Assembly: GCA_018806915.1 (NCBI GenBank)
Contig: JAGKQI010000047.1
Coordinates: forward strand, 310,001-374,000
Origin: Phytophthora colocasiae
Taxonomy: Eukaryota > Oomycota > Peronosporomycetes > Peronosporales > Peronosporaceae
Direction of reading: 5' to 3'
DNA: 64,000 bases
A program made the translations under genes and the position numbers. Positions 1-8,550 of the stretch are shown here, one piece after another. The notes beneath the pieces were generated by a model. It saw only the letters and a list, made by a program, of their open reading frames with translations. It was not told the DNA's origin and did no database searches. Within the stretch, counting starts at the first letter, position 1. Each line of letters starts with the position of its first letter.

Positions 1-1
1 C

Positions 2-1732
2 TACCGTCAACGTGCTCAGCCTGGTCAGATTGTGGTGGGTGCTGACTCGCACTCGTGCAGTACTGGTGGCTTGGGAGCTTTTGCTATTGGTTTGGGAGCT
101 GCTGATGTTGTCATGCCTCTTGTGACGGGTGAAACGTGGATTAAAGTGCCTGAGACGGTGCTCATTGAGTTTGTGGGCACTCCACCAACGGGAATGGGTG
201 GCAAGGACGTGATGCTGTACACTCTGGGCCAGTTGAAGTGCAACACGGTGGCTATTGGTCGATGTGTGGAGTGGGGTGGCAACATCTCGGCTCTGTCGTG
301 CGACGCCCGTTTCGCTATCAGTAACATGACTGCTGAGTTCGGTGGTATTGCTGGTGTCTTCCCTGCCGATGAGCGCACTGCTGCGTACATCTCCAAGCGC
401 CCGGACCACAACCAGGATGCTCTTTACTTCCGTGCCGACAAGGACGCTCACTACGCCGAGAAGTTCCAGATTAACCTAGACAACCTGGAGCCTCAGGTGG
501 CTCTGTTCCCGTCCCCGGACAATGTCAAGCCTGTGTCGGAGGTTGTTGGCATGAAGCTGGACGGATGTTTCATTGGTGCTTGTACCACAGCTGAAGAGGA
601 CTTGGTGCTTGGTGCTTTGGTGCTTGAGGCCTGCCTGAAGCAGGGCATGAAGCCTGTAGCGCACGGCCAGCGTCGTGTCACCCCTGGCAGTCAGATCATC
701 GTGGACAATCTCAAGAAGCACGGTCTCATTGAGGTCTACGAGAAAGCTGGCTTCACTGTTGGCGCTCCTGGCTGCAGTTTCTGTCTTGGTATTGCTGCCG
801 ATGTCGCTGGTGAGAACGAAGTGTGGCTCAGCTCGCAGAATCGTAACTACCGCAACCGCATGGGTAAGGGCTCCATTGCCAACCTTGCTTCGGCCATCAC
901 GGTTGCTGCTTCCAGTTTCACCATGGAAGTCACGGACCCGCGTCCGTTCCTGAAGCTGATCGACGTGGAGAAGTTCAACTCGGCTGTGCCCAAACACCCT
1001 TCTGTCCCCATTGAGATTGCTGAGGTGAACCCTGAACTCCCTACGTCTACGGGCGAGGAAGGCGTGAACGCTGATGCGGAGGCTGCTGCTTCCCTTGAGA
1101 CTTTCTCGGGCTCCATTAAGGGCCGCGTTCAGGTGTTTGGCGACAACATCGACACAGATGCCATTCTTCCTGGTGAATTCTTGTGTGAGAACGACATGGA
1201 CGCTTTGGGCAAGGTCGCTTTCCTGCACACGAACCCGGACTTCCGTGACAAGGTCAAGCAGGGACAGAACGTTGTGGTTGCTGGCCATGGTTTCGGCTGC
1301 GGTTCCTCGCGTGAGCAGGCCGTGACGGCTATGAAGGGCGCTGGCGTGCAGGCTCTGATTGCTCGCTCGTTCGGATACATTTTCTCGCGTAACTACCAGA
1401 ACTTCAGTCTGCTGGGCATCCAGCTCGACGACGACCGCTTCTACGAACTGGCCAAGGAGAACGCCGACATCACTGTCAACATGACTGGACGCACGATTGA
1501 GGTAGGCGGCGAGACCTTCCGCTTCAACATGTCGTTGTTTGAGGAGCGTCTTCTGGCTGGCGGTGGCATCATGCCGCTGTACAAGAAGTTCGGCAACCGC
1601 CTCTTCCGGGTGGCGGTGCAGGACCCTGTGGCCGACAAGGGAAGCTGTGGCAGTGGCGGTGGTGGCTGCTCCAGCAAGGAGGAGGCCCCGGCCTCCGCAG
1701 TAGCAGGAGCGTCCAAGGATCTTTCGTGGTAG
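2..1732 (+). CDS. Aconitase-superfamily hydro-lyase, LeuC-LeuD fusion (probable 3-isopropylmalate dehydratase), 5' partial
   Basis: The reading frame is open from the window edge, so the N-terminus is missing; about 576 residues are present. The first residues fit the LeuC signature GADSHS. Further on, GACTTAEEDL and GAPGCSFCL supply the three cysteines expected to hold a 4Fe-4S cluster. From about position 1120 a swivel (LeuD) domain follows, with GDNIDTDAILPGEF and the HGFGCGSSREQ active-site loop. The family isomerises 2- to 3-isopropylmalate in leucine synthesis; fungi and oomycetes carry both halves in one chain, bacteria usually in two. The C-terminus adds a Gly/Ser/Cys tail (GSCGSGGGGCSS) beyond the normal LeuD end. 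Homoaconitase or another aconitase relative cannot be excluded. A long antisense open frame lies across the 3' part and is treated as a shadow. Confidence 0.85.
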   Translation, partial: YRQRAQPGQIVVGADSHSCSTGGLGAFAIGLGAADVVMPLVTGETWIKVPETVLIEFVGTPPTGMGGKDVMLYTLGQLKCNTVAIGRCVEWGGNISALSCDARFAISNMTAEFGGIAGVFPADERTAAYISKRPDHNQDALYFRADKDAHYAEKFQINLDNLEPQVALFPSPDNVKPVSEVVGMKLDGCFIGACTTAEEDLVLGALVLEACLKQGMKPVAHGQRRVTPGSQIIVDNLKKHGLIEVYEKAGFTVGAPGCSFCLGIAADVAGENEVWLSSQNRNYRNRMGKGSIANLASAITVAASSFTMEVTDPRPFLKLIDVEKFNSAVPKHPSVPIEIAEVNPELPTSTGEEGVNADAEAAASLETFSGSIKGRVQVFGDNIDTDAILPGEFLCENDMDALGKVAFLHTNPDFRDKVKQGQNVVVAGHGFGCGSSREQAVTAMKGAGVQALIARSFGYIFSRNYQNFSLLGIQLDDDRFYELAKENADITVNMTGRTIEVGGETFRFNMSLFEERLLAGGGIMPLYKKFGNRLFRVAVQDPVADKGSCGSGGGGCSSKEEAPASAVAGASKDLSW

Positions 1733-1871
1733 AGCGTCATTAGTCGGCGAAAACAAACAAAATAATGTAACTTCATGCTAAAGCGATTGCCTTCTTGTAC
1801 CAGCATCAAGCAGGCATTCCCCAAGATGCAGCCTGAGAATGAAGAGACTACCGTACTACAACTACGTAGTA

Positions 1872-2073
1872 CAGTGCACGCCGAAATTATAGCCGCACTC
1901 GACAAGTGGGTCTATTTCGTAGAGAACCAAGAACGTGTAGCTACCTGAGGGTCTCAAAGTCGTGTAAAATGAATAGAAAACGTATACAGCAAGCGAAGGT
2001 GACAAATTCCAAGAAGGCTTCGAGCGGAGGCACAAAATATATTTTTAGGTCGGATCAAAATTATAGCCGCACT
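1872..2073 (+). repeat. Left terminal inverted repeat of the Tc1 element
   Basis: Nearly identical to the complement of 5769-5970. The outer 16-bp core lies at 1884-1899 and the inner one at 2058-2073, the presumed transposase binding sites. The tip CAGTGC abuts a TA dinucleotide. Confidence 0.9.
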
Positions 2074-2096
2074 GGTTGGCTTACATGAGCATTGCT

Positions 2097-3104
2097 TCAA
2101 TAACCTGTCTTCGCTCCTTTCAAAAGCCGTGTGGCTTCTAGACGTTTGGGGACACTTCGTACTAGATTCCTAATATACTCTGGATCAATTCGGGACCACT
2201 CCAGCTTAATCTGTCGGATCAAGTCTGCGGGCTTGTCGAATTGGCGCCCATTGGCGTACACACGGCGTGCCAGAAGCCCCCACACGTTCTCTATGATGTT
2301 GAGATCGGGGCTCTTGGCAGGCCACGGCAACGTCTCAATGTTGTGAGCGGCTAAGAAGTCCTTGGTGAGCCTCGAGGCATGTATAGAGGCATTGTCTTGC
2401 TGGAAAATTGGAGTCAAATTGCCCAATTTTGACCCCAGTTCTCTTAGACAAGGAAGCATACTAGCGCTCAGCGTCTCAGTATACTTAGCTGAGTCCTGCT
2501 TGCCCTTTAGAAATACGAGCTCAGTGTTTCCATGCCAGCTTACCCCCGCCCAAATCATGACGCTGCCTCCACCATTGACCCGCTTTGACATGAGTTTCGG
2601 TGCTGCACGCAAGTCGTGCCAGTAGAATCTAAACCCGTCCGGCCCATATAAATTGAACTTCTTCTCATCCGTGAATAATACGCGTCTCCAAAAGACCCGT
2701 TTACCGGCGTAACGCTCCGCAAAGACTACCCTAGCCTTCTTGTGGTGCGGCTTAATAGCAGGGGTGAGTTTGCGCTTGGCGTACGTGACATAGCGGCTGC
2801 TACGTAGTACTCGAAGCACGGTAGACTTGCTTGGTTTCGATGGAAGTAGTCCAGAGATCTCTCGGGCAGACAGGTTTCGCACAATGGCCAGCCGGATGAC
2901 GCGCCTGGCCTCCCGGCCGACTATTTTGGGCTTTCTTCCAGTCCTTCGCGTCACTGAAGACGCTTTTCCGCGCTTTAAGTAGTTCCTGATAGCCTTCTCG
3001 TCACGCCCAATGAGCCTACCGATCTCCCGGTTGCTCCTCCCGCCTCTAAGGTGCTCGTTTATTGCTACACACTCCTCCTCGGTTAGCTGCTTGCCTCGTG
3101 GCAT
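2097..3104 (-). CDS. Tc1-type transposase (DD34E), intact
   Basis: 335 residues, uninterrupted, the usual Tc1 length. The N-terminal third holds two helix-turn-helix segments (about residues 8-45 and 65-105) that would bind the terminal repeats. The catalytic DDE domain shows the first Asp in FTDEKKFNLYGPDG, the second in FQQDNASIHAS and the Glu in SPDLNIIENVWG, with 34 residues between second Asp and Glu. GGGSVMIWAGVSWHG is also typical. The product cuts and pastes the element at TA sites in the nucleus. The ATG at 3104 sits only 86 bp from the left edge of the nested Harbinger (3191), so its upstream region has been replaced and expression may be altered. Nothing in the frame suggests decay. 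Confidence 0.93.
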   Translation of the reverse strand: MPRGKQLTEEECVAINEHLRGGRSNREIGRLIGRDEKAIRNYLKRGKASSVTRRTGRKPKIVGREARRVIRLAIVRNLSAREISGLLPSKPSKSTVLRVLRSSRYVTYAKRKLTPAIKPHHKKARVVFAERYAGKRVFWRRVLFTDEKKFNLYGPDGFRFYWHDLRAAPKLMSKRVNGGGSVMIWAGVSWHGNTELVFLKGKQDSAKYTETLSASMLPCLRELGSKLGNLTPIFQQDNASIHASRLTKDFLAAHNIETLPWPAKSPDLNIIENVWGLLARRVYANGRQFDKPADLIRQIKLEWSRIDPEYIRNLVRSVPKRLEATRLLKGAKTGY

Positions 3105-3373
3105 CGTTCTTCACTTCTGTGCGAATCTAAGAACAGATTCAAAAAGGTCTTTCAAAAAGCTTTCTACAGGTCTCATTTATTTCGTAAATAGAGGTCTTTA
3201 GCAGAACTGTGTCAGTTTGAATTTTACAGACAGCTGTAATGAGACCGTCAAACTGAATCGTCTAACTTTAACACAACAGTCCTCGTTCCTCGCAGCCTGA
3301 TGCCAAATAGCCTGTAATTAGCACAATGAGAGTCACATTTTACTCACTCTACAATCTGTGCCAAAGCTACAAG

Positions 3374-4213
3374 ATGGTTTTCCGCTTCACAGAGGAAAAT
3401 GACAAGGAACTAATGAGGGAGGCTATTGCCCAAAAGCCGTTTGCCGCAAAGTACGGGGAGTCCGCTCGCCTGTGGGCACACGTTGCGCAACGGGTGTCAA
3501 CGGCAATCCAAGAGGTCGTGGGGGAGAAGCAAGTTCGGGACCGGGTCCGGCTACTCAAGAAGAACTGGCGTGTAGGAGAGCTCCGTTCTGCGCTAGGAAG
3601 TGGCATTGAGGAGACATTAGAAGCTGTTAACGAGCAAAGCCACTATGAGACCTTGGTAGGGCTAGTCAGGCAATACGTACTGCTTGAAGACGCATTCATA
3701 GACGACAAAAGGCCGCGTCAAGGAAAAAAAAAAGCAGAAGAGACAAGAACGACACGTTGTGCGTCGGAGATAGTGGAAGAGGCGATGATTCGGCGCTCGC
3801 AGCGAGGGGAGCAAACTTATTCCGATGGCAGCTCTTCGGAGAACGATGACTGCGGAGAAACATCGTCTACCAAGTCTACACCAGCAAAGCCTAGACGCAA
3901 TAAACGTAAAAGCGCATTTCAACTGGAAGCTGACCGTCAAGACAAGCGTCTGCGCGACGATATGGAGCTTCGTCAGCAGCAGTTCGCGCAACAAATGGCG
4001 GCCCAAGCACAACAACACGCGGACCGGATGACGTTGGAGCGAGACATACAAATGCGTAGGATCGAACTCGAGCAGGCTCGGATCGATGCTCAGAATCAAG
4101 CAGAATTACGAGCGCAGCAAGCGCGAAACGAGTCCGAAGAACGCAACAGACAGCTAATACTAGAGTGCGTCAAGGCATTAGGTGCTGCAGTTTCCAAGGC
4201 AGATAGCAAATGA
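3374..4213 (+). CDS. Harbinger-associated Myb/SANT-like DNA-binding protein
   Basis: I prefer the ATG at 3374 (MVFRFTEENDKELMREA...) because the conserved domain starts there; an in-frame ATG at 3326 adds 16 residues. From 3374 the protein has 279 residues. The first 90 or so form a trihelix-like Myb/SANT domain (WAHVAQRV..., VRDRVRLLKKNW). A basic acidic-rich linker with a possible nuclear signal (KPRRNKRKS) follows, then a long Gln/Arg/Glu-rich coiled coil (from about residue 200) ending in a helix ECVKALGAAV. In PIF/Harbinger elements such a protein partners the transposase, brings it into the nucleus and helps bind the ends. It lies head-to-head away from, and is separated by about 60 bp from, the 3' end of the minus-strand nuclease gene. 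Confidence 0.7.
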   Translation: MVFRFTEENDKELMREAIAQKPFAAKYGESARLWAHVAQRVSTAIQEVVGEKQVRDRVRLLKKNWRVGELRSALGSGIEETLEAVNEQSHYETLVGLVRQYVLLEDAFIDDKRPRQGKKKAEETRTTRCASEIVEEAMIRRSQRGEQTYSDGSSSENDDCGETSSTKSTPAKPRRNKRKSAFQLEADRQDKRLRDDMELRQQQFAQQMAAQAQQHADRMTLERDIQMRRIELEQARIDAQNQAELRAQQARNESEERNRQLILECVKALGAAVSKADSK

Positions 4214-4271
4214 GAATGCATTCTGTATTTAAAAAGAAGACCATTGTATTAACTACGGCTTAATCTTCATT

Positions 4272-5456
4272 TCATTCATTTGAAATGAACTTCAGATATT
4301 TTGCAAGACTTGGAGGGGACAGTCTGAAGTAATCACTTATCGTGTTGCCACCTTGAGCACAGGCAATACAGTTCGTGAGGAATACACCGACCCTGTACAT
4401 TACACCAACGGGTTGGACACCGGCTCGGGCTTGTCGCTTAAAGTCGAGTGCAGTCCAATAGTTTATAACCTGACCATAAGACCATTCAACCGATACGCGA
4501 ACACGACTCATGCTTACATTCACTTGGCGCTGCTGTCTCGATAAGTTTCCAACAGCACCGGCGTATGGGCAGCACAAAATGGAGTCGTTCCCGTACGCTT
4601 GATCGCCATAAATACGGAATCCACGAAAGCGAGTGTCATTCAAAATCTTTTCAGAGATTTTGGACTCCTTGAAAAGTTTGATATCATGGTTTCTACCAGG
4701 AAACGGTCCATAAAGATGCACGATTAATCCGTCCGGTGTAGTCAATGTCTGGTACTTAAGGGCGTGCTTGCGTTTGTGTCCGTTGTACACTGACTTCTGG
4801 CTCATGAACATCCTGTCGCGTTTGATGTGCTGAGGTTGAGGACGGCAGATTCCTCTAACCGTACCATCAATAAAGGCCCACACGTTTTGTAGGAGGCCCC
4901 AGCATCGAACACTGCGTCGGCGTAGTCTTGAAGATTTTGCGCGACGTAGTCATGATAGAAATATAGAAGTCGGTCATACTTCTTGTCGATATAAGTTAAT
5001 ACATGGAGAAAATGTTGGATAACCCACTTGCGTCGCGCCCGAAAAATCTTCCAGGTCCACCCAGCGCACAGAGACAGCAAGTTTGTATAAAACAATACAA
5101 ATACCTTCAACACCTGACGCTACTGTCCTCTCTCGCGTTCGTATTCCTTCCACACCCAACAAAATGACAAGCTCCACTATTTGGTGCTTCTCGAATCGAA
5201 ACTTGTCAATACACTGGTCGTTGGACAGAGAGTTGAAATTAAATGGCGCGTGAAAAGTGGCTTCGGGGGACATATCCGCTGACAATACCGTGTAAATTGC
5301 TGCAGCGATAACAGCGTCCCCATCAATCTGTGCTTGACGCCACACTCGGAGTAGATAAATCTTTTTGTGGTGACGGCGCAGCCCCGATGTTAGCCTTCGC
5401 ACTATTAAAACAGCGTCATTAGCGTCGTCTCCGCCGCTCGAGGATGAGACCTCCAT
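4272..5456 (-). pseudogene. PIF/Harbinger transposase (DDE_Tnp_4), frameshifted
   Basis: Recognisable in three consecutive reading frames. The N-terminal part (5456 to about 5050) ends in the family motif VRWVDLED; the continuation FGRDASGLSNIFSM, then YIDKKYDRLLYFYHDYV, then WAFIDGTVRGICRP each lie in a different frame, which implies at least two and probably three 1-nt lesions. The catalytic core is in the last segment: Asp in FIDGTVRG, Asp in GPFPGRNHDIKL, and Glu in SVEWSYGQV. The N-terminus MEVSSSSGGDD is plausible. Because the shifts lie in continuous homology with no splice consensus, introns are unlikely. Enzyme activity from this copy is not expected. Confidence 0.8.
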
Positions 5457-5768
5457 TGCTTAGAGAATATTCGTCTGCCTACAGAGTGTCAGGGGGCGTT
5501 CTGCGACCTCTGACTTCACCTATGCCACCTAAGATTTAGTGCTGCCACCACGTGGTTTTAGTAAAGACACCGAACAGTATTTTTCTTTTCAAATTGTAGA
5601 TTCGAAACCATTTACTTGTTCGCACTTGTCGATTGGGAGCTGTGGTTAGGCGAAATTTCCGGATGGCAAACAGACTTTTCTTGATTTGACGGTTCTGCTA
5701 AAGACCTCTATTAGACTACTATAACCATTCCAATTTTGCTTTTTACCCGACTGAACTTTATAACTCCG

Positions 5769-5970
5769 AGTGCGGCTATAATTTTGATCCGACCTAAAAA
5801 TAGATTTTGTGCCTCCGCTCGAAGCCTTCTTGGAATTTGTCACCTTCGCTTGCTGTATACGTTTTCTATTCATTTTACACGACTTTGAGACCCTCAGGTA
5901 GCTACACGTTCTTGGTTCTCTACGAAATAGACCCACTTGTCGAGTGCGGCTATAATTTCGGCGCGCACTG
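5769..5970 (-). repeat. Right terminal inverted repeat of the Tc1 element
   Basis: Complement of 1872-2073 with only a few differences. Cores at 5769-5784 (inner) and 5943-5958 (outer). The 3' tip GCACTG is followed by TA, and then by only about 30 bp before the stop codon of the RxLR gene. Confidence 0.9.
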
Positions 5971-6003
5971 TACTAGTAGTAGTAGATTCTTTGACGTTAA
6001 CAT

Positions 6004-7368
6004 TTAGGTTATCTGTAGCAACTTTGAAGCCATTTCTTTGGTGCTTGGCTGATTCAACGCCGCCATGAGCATGTCGGACAGCTCCTTCTCGTTGCCGTAG
6101 GTGCGCAACAAGGCAGTAATCGGGTTCCAATTCGCCTTCTTGTTCATCTTATTGATGAAGAGTCCATATTGATACCAAACATCGAATAGCGGGTTTTCCA
6201 GCAGCTTGTCCAGTGTCTTGTCGAGGTTCATCATGATGAAAACGTCGTTGGGAGTTTGGTTATTGAAGAGCCAATCTCGTTGCAGTTCGGATTGCAGTCG
6301 GTTGGCCAACATCTTCGTGTTGGGATCCTCTGACGCTGTCATGATCATTTTCGCCACAGCGTCATCACTGTAGTGGTTGATCATTGTGGACATTGTCACT
6401 GGATCTGTTTCGCTGAACCGGACTCGGAAATCGTCTGCATACTTGATCCAAGCAGAGAACAATGGGTTCTGGAAGAGTGAACCCCCTGCTTTGTCGAGCT
6501 CTAACAGTGTGAAGATGTCTTCCGGCTTCTTTCCGATCGTTAGCCAAAGTTGCGTCTGCTCAGCTTGGATTCGTTTGGCGATACTGCTCGTACTCTCGGC
6601 CTTGTTAGCAGCGATCAGCATATTCGCTAGTGTTTTGTCATTATAACGTTTCGACAGAATCGAGATCAACGTCGTTTTCTGCTTGGGGTTCTCCGCGTTG
6701 AAGTCGTCCAGGTATCGGATCCAGGTTCTTAGTCCAGGTTTCTCGAAGAGATCAGACGAAATCCACGTGAACGGTAAGAACTTGTCGAGCTTCAGCACGC
6801 CAAAGACGCTCTCTGGAGATCTCCCGTGAGCCATCCAGTACTGGATCTGCTCAGTCTGGAGATGTTTCGCTGTCGCCACCGTTTTCTTGGATGTAGACGC
6901 CAGTCCCGTTTCGATGATCTTGGTCAGACCTTGGTTCCCGTAATGCGTAGTGAGTGTCGCGACCAAACTCGTCTTCTTGGTGGGGTTTGCCTCGTTGAAG
7001 AGTCTCAGGTACCTCATCAAAGTGGCCAACTGCGGATTGTCGAGTAGGTTGTCCCCTGCTTTCTGTAGCTTCAGTGTCTTAAAGACCTTGTTCGCTGTGT
7101 CGCCCCTTTTGAGGTAAGTCTCGAGGTCGTCGACTTTGGTAGTCGCCTTGACCAGACTCTCAACTGCGAAAGCTCCAGCCGCTCTCTCTTCGTTTCCCGC
7201 ATATTTGCCAGACCGCAGCGACCTCTTTGTTGGAAGTCCATCTGGACGAGAAAGAGTCAAAGCCAACGGGTCGAGTTTTGTCTTCTGGTACTGTGCTTCT
7301 GCTGAGCAAGTTACCACGAACGCAATACAGGTAATGGCCATCAAAACCTTGGCAAAGTTGGGGCGCAT
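6004..7368 (-). CDS. RxLR-dEER effector with tandem (L)WY repeats
   Basis: 454 residues, single exon. A secretion signal with hydrophobic core spans about residues 1-25 (cleavage near CSAEA-Q). RSLR is at 49-52 and EER at 60-62, the host-translocation signature of oomycete effectors. The rest is four imperfect helical units of about 90 residues, each with a W-x-x-x-G/N-x-x-P-x-x-V/I-F opening, an N-P-L/x-W-x-x-Y middle and a Y-x-x-x-x-L-x-x-M end, matching the (L)WY fold. Such proteins are secreted from haustoria and act inside plant cells; the target here cannot be read from sequence. The stop codon lies about 33 bp from the end of the Tc1 element, so the 3' untranslated region is probably transposon sequence. 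The ORF is intact. Confidence 0.92.
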   Translation of the reverse strand: MRPNFAKVLMAITCIAFVVTCSAEAQYQKTKLDPLALTLSRPDGLPTKRSLRSGKYAGNEERAAGAFAVESLVKATTKVDDLETYLKRGDTANKVFKTLKLQKAGDNLLDNPQLATLMRYLRLFNEANPTKKTSLVATLTTHYGNQGLTKIIETGLASTSKKTVATAKHLQTEQIQYWMAHGRSPESVFGVLKLDKFLPFTWISSDLFEKPGLRTWIRYLDDFNAENPKQKTTLISILSKRYNDKTLANMLIAANKAESTSSIAKRIQAEQTQLWLTIGKKPEDIFTLLELDKAGGSLFQNPLFSAWIKYADDFRVRFSETDPVTMSTMINHYSDDAVAKMIMTASEDPNTKMLANRLQSELQRDWLFNNQTPNDVFIMMNLDKTLDKLLENPLFDVWYQYGLFINKMNKKANWNPITALLRTYGNEKELSDMLMAALNQPSTKEMASKLLQIT

Positions 7369-8031
7369 TGGAGCACCTTGGGAGGAGATTTAGAAATGAG
7401 ATTTGGTGAGCCCTCTTTTTCCTTTGGAGATTGGACGGCTCTGTTGATCAATGAATCGGAACTTTGTCATAATGATGGGCTTCTTCGATGGGACTTCGTG
7501 TTTACGGTTTTTATGCACACAATACCGTACACAGTACGCTGCCCTGCAGGCACACGTCAACACTGCATTTCATAATCTACATGGCGGGAGCTGCTGCAGA
7601 GCAACACCCCTGACAGGGGCCCTGGAGAGAACTGAATACATAGCTGCTTACTGTATTACACAATCTGCATTGGAGCTCATACAGTAGCTGCTTTCAATAA
7701 ATCCCTCAGTAGTGACACAGTTCCGATACTGGAATGAAGCTCAGAATTGAGAAGTATTACAATGAACGGAGATCCGTTGACATCGATCATCTAACAGCCG
7801 ATCCTCGGGGGACAGCACAGAAGCAATCTTTACTACCTGGTGTATCGTTTCAATGCGTGGCCACTGTATGAGCTCCAATGCAGATTGTGTACTACATGTA
7901 GTAATACAGTGCTGTTCGGCTGTTAGATGATCGATGCCAACGGATATCCGTTCTTTCTAATTCTTCTCAATTCTGGTTAGTCGAGGTATCTTGAGAACCA
8001 GGATCCAGTTTAACTGGGCAAGAATTGAGCT
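7369..8031. other. Upstream region of the RxLR gene; no gene seen
   Basis: No coding segment is recognised. The part next to 7369 should hold the minus-strand promoter of the RxLR gene. The centre is occupied by interleaved inverted repeats (7650-7976) described separately. Confidence 0.6.
7650..7976. repeat. Two interleaved inverted repeat pairs (possible MITE remnants)
   Basis: Pair A: 7650-7685 matches the complement of 7863-7910, where the right arm carries an extra 12-bp palindromic stretch (CTACATGTAGTA). Pair B: 7741-7800 matches the complement of 7917-7976 over 60 bp with about seven mismatches. The order is A, B, spacer, A', B', so the two pairs interlock rather than nest. No transposase relative is present. 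They may be two small non-autonomous elements that inserted into each other, or one element rearranged. Confidence 0.65.
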
Positions 8032-8450
8032 CTAGACTTTCGGATTCTTTGACGCCACCACCGACTCAGTAGAACGACACGTTCCCTTTGTTTTCCCATT
8101 CGCCAAGACACCATTGCGATCACATTGAGGTCGCACTCGGTCCAACGATCGATAAGGAAACAACTTGTCTTCTTCATCCACAGTGTCACACACTAACAAC
8201 CCGTGTGCATCATGGCGGGGTGTAGCCGGTCAATACTCGGTAAACACGACCGTGTTCTGGGTCAGATTTTTCGTGGTAGTGACAAGTTGCTGTTCTGTAT
8301 CACCTCCTACAGTGTTCGAAATGATGCAGTCGATCCTCGTAGCGAAGGACTGTAGCGCATCGACGATCGTCTTGACATTTTGAGCTTCTGGTATTGGCGA
8401 CAGTAAATCGCGTCACTTGCCTCGAATTTCTCGTGATCACAAATCAATTG
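8032..8450 (-). pseudogene. Decayed START-like family copy
   Basis: Reading the minus strand from about 8450 gives DHEKFEASDAIYC, a frame change near 8375, then VKTIVDALQSFATRIDCIIS, LVTTTKNLTQNTVVFTEY, an in-frame TGA, and VCDTVDEEDKLFPYRS. These line up in order with intact paralogues in the window (for example 38813-39998). The copy lacks the N-terminal coiled coil and the C-terminal end, has one stop and one frameshift, and ends at TAG 8032-8034. It is a relic of subfamily A. Confidence 0.75.
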
Positions 8451-8550
8451 CAACAAACGCAGTACAATACGCACTGCCAATGAAATGATCCCTCGGGCTC
8501 GATGCCGTCCACAATAGGTAGATTTCGGTCAAAACAAGGTCGATCTATTG

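Larger units (their letters stand above)
3191..5708. mobile_element. PIF/Harbinger-type element nested in the Tc1 element
   Basis: The ends share a 17-bp perfect terminal inverted repeat, GAGGTCTTTAGCAGAAC at 3191-3207 and its complement at 5692-5708; the match extends to 21 bp (3187-3207 and 5692-5712) if flanking AATA/TATT is counted. It contains the two-gene set of PIF/Harbinger elements: a Myb/SANT-like protein on the plus strand and a DDE_Tnp_4 nuclease on the minus strand. No clean 3-bp TWA duplication could be assigned; TA is present on both sides, so the exact edge is uncertain by 1-4 bp. The nuclease gene is frameshifted, so the copy is probably non-autonomous. Confidence 0.75.
1872..5970. 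mobile_element. Tc1/mariner element with IR/DR termini, carrying a nested Harbinger insertion
   Basis: Both ends begin CAGTGC(A/G)CGCC and are flanked by TA (1870-1871 and 5971-5972), the Tc1/mariner target duplication. The terminal inverted repeats are 202 bp long (1872-2073 and 5769-5970) and nearly identical. Each contains the 16-bp core AAATTATAGCCGCACT twice in the same direction, 174 bp apart (1884 and 2058 on the left; the complements at 5943 and 5769 on the right). This is the outer/inner direct-repeat layout of IR/DR Tc1 elements such as Sleeping Beauty. One intact transposase lies at 2097-3104 on the minus strand. A 2.5-kb PIF/Harbinger element sits between the transposase and the right terminal repeat, so the native Tc1 would be about 1.6 kb. 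Confidence 0.85.

Noticed and set aside
476..1756. 426-residue antisense frame over the LeuC-LeuD gene
   Set aside because: No motif; it mirrors the codon bias of the sense gene, which is clearly coding.
1872..5970. Single novel element carrying Tc1 and Harbinger genes as joint cargo
   Set aside because: The Harbinger has its own terminal inverted repeats inside, so nesting explains the layout.
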